Shown here: piece by piece, positions 35,390 to 39,978 of the stretch
Numbering within the stretch: the stretch's first letter is position 1
Layout of the letters: every line of letters begins with the position of its first letter
Source of the DNA: a virus
IMG/VR virus record: IMGVR_UViG_3300015206_000006
Span: 1 to 39,978 of that record
DNA length: 39,978 nucleotides
Reading direction: 5' to 3' (one strand)
Notes under the pieces: model-generated
Databases searched by the model: none
Told to the model about the DNA's origin: nothing
Seen by the model: the letters and a program-made list of their open reading frames with translations, nothing else
Translations under genes and position numbers: made by a program

Positions 35390-37947
35390 CTGACTTAGCC
35401 GCACTCGTCGTCCGGATGCAGGCGGATAATTCCGAGTACATCAAGGGGCTCGAGCAGGCGACATCGCGGCTCTCGAAATTCTCCAAGGACCAGGACGATC
35501 TGCTCAAGGGCATGGGCGAGAAGTTGGTGGAGGCCTTCACGGTCGCGGCCATCGTGGAATTCACCAAGTCAGCCGTCGAGGGCGCAGCAGGGATGGAGCG
35601 CATGAGCGAATCGACCGGCATCGCCGTCGAAGCGCTGTCGAGCTTGCGCCTCGCCGCGGCTGCCTCCGGACTCGACGCCGATGGTCTCGGCACGACCTTG
35701 AAAAAACTGAACGTGAATATCGCTGAGGCTGCAGGCGCGGCCGACAGCAAGGCGGGCGTCGCCTTTCGCGCGCTCGGGATCTCGGTCACAGATACGAATG
35801 GCCAGGTCAAAGACGCGGGCACGATCATGGGCGAGCTCGCGGATAAATTCTCAGGGATGGCGGATGGCCCGAACAAAGTAGCCTTCGCCATCGCGCTGCT
35901 CGGCAAGCAGGGCCAGGCGATGATACCGGTGTTGAACGAGGGCTCTGCAGGGCTCGCGGAATTCAAGGCGCAGGCGGAAGCCGCCGGCATTGTGATGTCA
36001 TCAGACTTGGCGGCGGCGGCGGAGAAGTTCTCGCAGAAAGCGGGCGTCATGAAGGCGATCCTCGTCGACGGCCTGGGTCAACAGCTGGTCGCGCAACTGC
36101 TGCCGGCGTTCAACTCATTGATCGAAAGCTGGAGCAGCGGTGGAAACGCGGGCGAGAAGCTGAAGGTCATCGCTGAGGAAATCGCCACCCTTTTCAAGAT
36201 TGTAGCGACAGTGGTCATCGATGTTGTCGCGACGTTCCAAAGACTGGGCAATGCAATCGGCGCGGTGTCGGCTGCCGCCGTGGCGGCCGCGCATGGGCAT
36301 TTCTCGGAGGCACACGAGATTTGGAAAGAGGGCGCGGCAGACAACGTCGCGAACCAAGCGGCGGCGGCGCAGGCCATCACCGATCTGTGGGAAGCAGGCG
36401 GGGCCAATTCCCTCGAGGCGATAACGGTCACGGCGAAGAAGATCGGGGAGCAGGGCGCGAATCTCGCGAAGGCAATGGCCTCAAACGCTGCCGACACCAA
36501 GCTCGAGCAGTTCTCCAAAGGTATCGAGGCGCAGTCTGCGGCCTTCGGCTTAGGCGGCGCTGCGCTGGTCGCGTACAAGCTGCAGGTCGGTGATCTCGCG
36601 AAGGAACTTGGCCTCGCCGGCGACGCTGGCAAGAAGGCGGCGAACGATGCGATCGCGTACGCGACGGCGCTGCAGACCAAAAAAGACGACAAGACCATCG
36701 CGGACGTCACGGCCAAGATCGTCGAGCAGATCACCGTGCTCAACATGGGAACTCTCGCGAGCGAAGCCTACAAGCTCACCACGGGCGCGACCGGCGAGGC
36801 CTTGAAGCGGTTGGGTCCGGCGGGAGATTCCGCGCGCGCCGCGATCCTCGAGCTGACCAAGGTGCAGATCGAGGCGAAGAACGTCAACGCCATCCAGAAG
36901 CTGGACGACGATGCGCAAAAACTCTCAGGCCACCTGGTCGACGCAGCGACACATGCCTACGATTTACAAAACAAGGCGCTCAAGACGGACCTCGAGAGTA
37001 CCGACAACACCGCAGGCCTCGCGAAGCTCGACGTCGAGCGCGAGCACATCATCAACGTCGCCAAGATCAACGAACTGAATCTGAAGGCGACCCAGATCAA
37101 TACGGATCTCGCCGTAACCGAATCGAAGATCAACCTCGCGCGCACGCAAGGGCAGATCAGCGACTTGACCGCGCAGGGGCTTGAGTCCACCGCGCGCACC
37201 GATGCCCTCACGCAGCTGCAGGCGATCTATGTATCCGAGCAAAATATCGCCGCGGCCGCGAACGATCCGGCGCTCGTCGACGGAGTGAAGAAATTCGGCA
37301 CGGCCATCAACGCACTCCAAGCGCAGACTACGCAGTTCGAAAATTCGGTGCGCTCGGGGATGGAGTCGGCATTCGCGAACAACTTCGAGAAGCTGATCAC
37401 GGGAGCCGAGTCCTTCCGCAAGGCCGTGACCGGCATGCTGCAGGACATCGAGAAGCAGTTCGCCGACCTCATCGCGAAGAATTTTGCGCAGAATTTATTT
37501 GGCACTGGCGGGCCAGCTGGCGGTGTTCCGGGCGCGTTTGCGGGACTGTTCTCAGGCTCAAGCGGCAACACCGCCAGCCTCAGTAACTTCGGCAGTTTTT
37601 TTTCAAAGATGTTCGGCGGCGGCACGGGTGGCGGGACAGCAGCGTCGCCAGCGGTGGGCGTTGGCGAGGATGCGACCTCGACGCTCTCAGGTCTTGGCTT
37701 CGCCGGCGGCGGCACGATCCCGGCGGGCAAGGTCGGCCTGGTCGGCGAGGATGGACCTGAGCTCGCATACTCGGGCGCGGCGAACATGAACATCGTTCCG
37801 ATGGGCAGCGGCAAGGCGCCGGTCAACGTGACGAACCATTTCATCATCCAGGCGCCGGGCGGCACGATCTCGAGACAGTCGCAGGCGCAGACGGCGGCCG
37901 CGGCCGGGCGCAGCATCGGCAATGCGAACCAGAGGAGCGGTGGTTGA
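35386..37947 (+). CDS. Tail tape measure protein
   Basis: An 853-residue tape measure, about right for a tail of 120-130 nm at 1.5 angstrom per residue. The N-terminus (ALVVRMQADNSEYIKGLEQA TSRLSKFSKD) is typical. Long helical Ala/Lys/Glu-rich regions follow, with a hydrophobic portion near 250-300 (TLFKIVATVVIDVVATFQRL). The C-terminal region has a lambda-H-like part (FADLIAKNFAQNLFGTGG) and Gly-rich tail with GGTIPAGKVGLVGEDGPELA, a common ending. It overlaps the chaperone stop by ATGA. Confidence 0.93.
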   Translation: MTDLAALVVRMQADNSEYIKGLEQATSRLSKFSKDQDDLLKGMGEKLVEAFTVAAIVEFTKSAVEGAAGMERMSESTGIAVEALSSLRLAAAASGLDADGLGTTLKKLNVNIAEAAGAADSKAGVAFRALGISVTDTNGQVKDAGTIMGELADKFSGMADGPNKVAFAIALLGKQGQAMIPVLNEGSAGLAEFKAQAEAAGIVMSSDLAAAAEKFSQKAGVMKAILVDGLGQQLVAQLLPAFNSLIESWSSGGNAGEKLKVIAEEIATLFKIVATVVIDVVATFQRLGNAIGAVSAAAVAAAHGHFSEAHEIWKEGAADNVANQAAAAQAITDLWEAGGANSLEAITVTAKKIGEQGANLAKAMASNAADTKLEQFSKGIEAQSAAFGLGGAALVAYKLQVGDLAKELGLAGDAGKKAANDAIAYATALQTKKDDKTIADVTAKIVEQITVLNMGTLASEAYKLTTGATGEALKRLGPAGDSARAAILELTKVQIEAKNVNAIQKLDDDAQKLSGHLVDAATHAYDLQNKALKTDLESTDNTAGLAKLDVEREHIINVAKINELNLKATQINTDLAVTESKINLARTQGQISDLTAQGLESTARTDALTQLQAIYVSEQNIAAAANDPALVDGVKKFGTAINALQAQTTQFENSVRSGMESAFANNFEKLITGAESFRKAVTGMLQDIEKQFADLIAKNFAQNLFGTGGPAGGVPGAFAGLFSGSSGNTASLSNFGSFFSKMFGGGTGGGTAASPAVGVGEDATSTLSGLGFAGGGTIPAGKVGLVGEDGPELAYSGAANMNIVPMGSGKAPVNVTNHFIIQAPGGTISRQSQAQTAAAAGRSIGNANQRSGG

Positions 37948-38594
37948 TGAGCACGATCGTCCCTGATCTCGCCGAGGTGTTTCCGACGTGCCCGACCTTC
38001 GGCTTCGTCGCGGAGCCAAACTACCTGGTGAAAATAACGGCGCGCGAGGGCGGCTACGAACGCAGGCAGCGCATGTGGGCGCGCCCGCTCTCGAAATACA
38101 CGGGCGTGCCGACGGGCGACCAGCCGCAGAACGATATCGAGGATCTCTTAGACTTCTGGCACGCGATGGGCGGCATGTCGTCAGGCTTTCGCTTCAAGGA
38201 TTGGATCGACTACAAATCGTGCCGATTGGGAGAGACGCCCACAGCGCTCGATCAGCCGATCGCGGCGTCTGGCGACTCGCCGCCGAGCTTTCGCCTGATC
38301 AAGGAGTACCCGACCAAAAGCGGCCGCACCGTCCAGCAGCGCGAGATCGCGCGGCCGGTCGGCTCGACGATACTGATTGCCAACGCCGCCGGCGCGGTGC
38401 AGTCAGATTGGACGCTCGATGAATCGACGGGCCTCTTGACGCCGGGCGGCACGTTCTCAGGCGTGCCCACGCGCTGGGGCGGCGAGTTCGATGTGTGGTG
38501 CCGATTCGATGCGATCTTCAATCCGTCCATCAGCGATTTCCAGGTGATCAACGTGACAGTGCAGCTAGCCGAGATCCGGGTGCCACTCGCTTGA
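37947..38594 (+). CDS. DUF2460 distal tail protein (GTA gp12-like)
   Basis: A 215-residue tail protein. Characteristic blocks are VFPTCPTFGFVAEPNYLVKI, IEDLLDFWHAMGGMSSGFRF KDWIDYK, FRLIKEYPTKSGRTVQQREI ARPV and FDVWCRFDAIFNPSISDFQV. The family forms the distal tail ring between the tube and the hub. It shares one base with the tape measure stop (TGATG). Confidence 0.9.
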   Translation: MSTIVPDLAEVFPTCPTFGFVAEPNYLVKITAREGGYERRQRMWARPLSKYTGVPTGDQPQNDIEDLLDFWHAMGGMSSGFRFKDWIDYKSCRLGETPTALDQPIAASGDSPPSFRLIKEYPTKSGRTVQQREIARPVGSTILIANAAGAVQSDWTLDESTGLLTPGGTFSGVPTRWGGEFDVWCRFDAIFNPSISDFQVINVTVQLAEIRVPLA

Positions 38595-39529
38595 AAACCA
38601 TCCCGCCGCTGCTGCTCGCGGATCTTCGCCAGGACCTCACCTGCATGGCGTTTCTGTGGTCGATCGAGATGTCGAACGGGAAAATGATTCGCGGCACCGA
38701 GCACGATCTCGACGTCACCTTGGGCAACTCGATCAACAGCCCGCCGGACTCACCCATCGACAAGTACGCGGGCACCTACTACGCGATCGCCAATGTCACC
38801 GCGAGCGATATCGCCTCGACGAGTGATCTGTCGGTGGATAATTTGGAAGTAACCGGCGCGATGGCGCAGGCGCCCTACACCACGATCACTGATGTGACGG
38901 TGGCGGAGATCGAAGCGGGCCTGCTCGACATGGCGGAAGTCACGGTGCTGATCTGCAACTGGCAGGAGCCGAGCCACGGCTATTTCGCGATCAAGACCGG
39001 AAACTTAGGCGATATCAGCCACGACAGCGACGGTAAGTATGTAACTGAGGTGCGCGGCCTCACGCAGCAGCTGTCGCAAATTATCATTCGCACCTTCTCA
39101 GCGACCTGCAACGCGGCGGCGTTCGGCGATCATCGCTGCCGATTCAATGTGGCGGCGATCACCATCACCGGGACGGTGGTGCTGGAAACGAACCGCCAGG
39201 CGTTCTCGGTCGCGCTCACCCAGGCGAGCCCGCGGCCGCCGTTCTCTTACGTCGGCGGCACGCTCACCTTCACCGATGGCGCGAACCAGGGGTACTCGCG
39301 CGAGGTGAAGGTCGATCCGAATTTCAACGAGGGCGTGATTGAGTTTTGGGACCAATTCCCAGAGGACGTGGCGCCGGGCGACGCCTTCACGTTGAGCCCT
39401 GGCTGCGATCGCAAGTCGCTGACCTGCATCGTGATCTATGACAACTTCGAGCATTGGCGCGGCTATGGGATTTTCATTCCGGGCCTGCTCGAGCTGCTGT
39501 CGGGCCCGGCCACGGCGGCGGAACTGTGA
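38591..39529 (+). CDS. DUF2163 tail hub protein (GTA gp13-like)
   Basis: A 312-residue hub protein. The N-terminal DUF2163 part contains LTCMAFLWSIEMSNGKMIRG TEHD, YAIANVTASDIASTSDLSVD NLEVTGA, and TVLICNWQEPSHGYFAIKTG NLGDI. The C-terminal part ends in GCDRKSLTCIVIYDNFEHWR GYGIFIPG, typical of the cysteine-containing phage BR0599-like domain that often binds metal. The TTG start overlaps the preceding stop (TTGA). It precedes the NlpC/P60 gene. Confidence 0.92.
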   Translation: MKTIPPLLLADLRQDLTCMAFLWSIEMSNGKMIRGTEHDLDVTLGNSINSPPDSPIDKYAGTYYAIANVTASDIASTSDLSVDNLEVTGAMAQAPYTTITDVTVAEIEAGLLDMAEVTVLICNWQEPSHGYFAIKTGNLGDISHDSDGKYVTEVRGLTQQLSQIIIRTFSATCNAAAFGDHRCRFNVAAITITGTVVLETNRQAFSVALTQASPRPPFSYVGGTLTFTDGANQGYSREVKVDPNFNEGVIEFWDQFPEDVAPGDAFTLSPGCDRKSLTCIVIYDNFEHWRGYGIFIPGLLELLSGPATAAEL

Positions 39530-39942
39530 TCACGCGCGAGCAGCTGATCGCCCAGGCGCGCCAGTGGGTCGGCGTCAAGTTTCTGCATCAGGGGCGATCG
39601 CGCGATGGCGCAGATTGCTTAGGCTTCATCTCAGCGATGCTCTCCGAGCTCGGTGACGGTGTTTTTTTAAACAACCTGCCGCAGAACTATGGGCGATCGC
39701 CGCAGGCGATACTGCTCGAGAGCTTGACCAGGCTCACCCACAAGATCCCGCTGCAGCCGGCCGCGCTCGTGCTGATCCAATGGCCGATGACGCCCTATCC
39801 TTCGCACGCGGGAATTTTCACCGGCAGCAATCTGATCCACTGCACGCAGGAGAATCTTAAGGTGGTCGAGCACGGCTACCGCGCGCCCTGGCCGAAGCGC
39901 ACGGCGAGCGTGTGGGCGCTGCCGGGGGTGACGTATGAGTAA
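39526..39942 (+). CDS. NlpC/P60-family tail peptidase (GTA gp14-like)
   Basis: A 138-residue cysteine peptidase fold, probably involved in local peptidoglycan cleavage during DNA injection or in hub structure. RDGADCLGFISAML gives catalytic Cys31 and YPSHAGIFTGSNLIHC gives His94. The GTG start overlaps the DUF2163 stop by GTGA. The tail-tip gene starts eight bases before its end. Confidence 0.9.
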   Translation: MITREQLIAQARQWVGVKFLHQGRSRDGADCLGFISAMLSELGDGVFLNNLPQNYGRSPQAILLESLTRLTHKIPLQPAALVLIQWPMTPYPSHAGIFTGSNLIHCTQENLKVVEHGYRAPWPKRTASVWALPGVTYE

Positions 39943-39978
39943 CGCGGGCCAGGCCGTTCTCGATGTCATCGGCCTCGC
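39935..39978 (+). CDS. Start of the tail-tip gene (continues at base 1 of the window)
   Basis: The ATG at 39935 opens MSNAGQAVLDVIGLA and runs off the window. This is the expected N-terminus of the GTA gp15-like tail-tip protein, whose remainder fills 1-3096. A direct join would be out of frame (a stop after four codons), so a stretch of 3n+1 bases, perhaps very short, is missing between the two ends. Confidence 0.8.
   Translation, partial: MSNAGQAVLDVIGL

Noticed and set aside
1-39978. tRNA genes, CRISPR arrays, insertion sequences, toxin-antitoxin pairs
   Set aside because: None was supported: no cloverleaf-like tract, no regularly spaced long repeats, no transposase and no recognisable toxin-antitoxin pair.

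Overview
The window is essentially one complete temperate siphophage (or prophage) genome of about 40 kb. It is GC-rich (roughly 60-65% by eye) and has HK97-type head genes, a GTA/lambda-like tail module, a lambda-type lysis cassette and a large serine integrase. A nested Rz/Rz1 spanin pair and a lambda-R-type lytic transglycosylase imply a Gram-negative host, most likely a GC-rich proteobacterium; the exact host cannot be read from the sequence. The last 44 bases (39935-39978) are the start of the tail-tip gene whose body fills 1-3096. The two ends are therefore neighbours in the real molecule, and the contig is a circular or circularly permuted genome opened inside that gene, with a very small piece missing.

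Rightward late region (20924 to the end, continuing at 1-6964): a winged-helix protein and small genes, RusA resolvase, HNH nuclease, TerS, TerL, portal, protease, major capsid protein, a glycosyltransferase-type cassette (28819-31052), head-tail connectors, tail terminator fused to a LamG domain, tail tube, tail chaperones with an A_AAA_AAC -1 frameshift site, tape measure, DUF2460, DUF2163, NlpC/P60, tail tip, LamG protein, lysis genes (lysozyme, holin-like proteins, Rz/Rz1).

Leftward region 1 (12955 down to 6854): a long run of mostly ATGA-coupled genes starting with a ribbon-helix-helix-like protein and the serine integrase, then many small, often CxxC-bearing proteins, a ParB-like protein and a Rossmann methyltransferase-like protein. 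It collides with the late region in a 111-bp convergent coding overlap. Leftward region 2 (16006 down to 13027) holds small early genes and a DUF1566 protein. Leftward region 3 (20731 down to 17200) holds a basic Lys/Ala protein, a sliding-clamp-like protein, a DUF5131 (Gp37/Gp68) protein and small genes.

Between regions 2 and 3 lies a short rightward replication unit: an intergenic region with four TTTCGCGAAA palindromes on an exact 12-bp register, a replication-initiator-like winged-helix gene (16417-16803), and three DnaA-box-like sites just behind it (16808-16839). This is the best candidate origin.

A shared 18-bp element (CATTTAAGGTGCTA followed by a -10-like hexamer) occurs four times. 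Each copy is correctly oriented just upstream of the first gene of a unit (12955 leftward, 16417 rightward, 20731 leftward, 20924 rightward), which suggests one coordinated promoter/operator set. Three genes (12216-12492, 28819-29401, 32671-33067) read as broken by single-base indels at short homopolymers or A/G runs, so base-level assembly accuracy should be kept in mind. No tRNA, CRISPR array or insertion sequence was seen.
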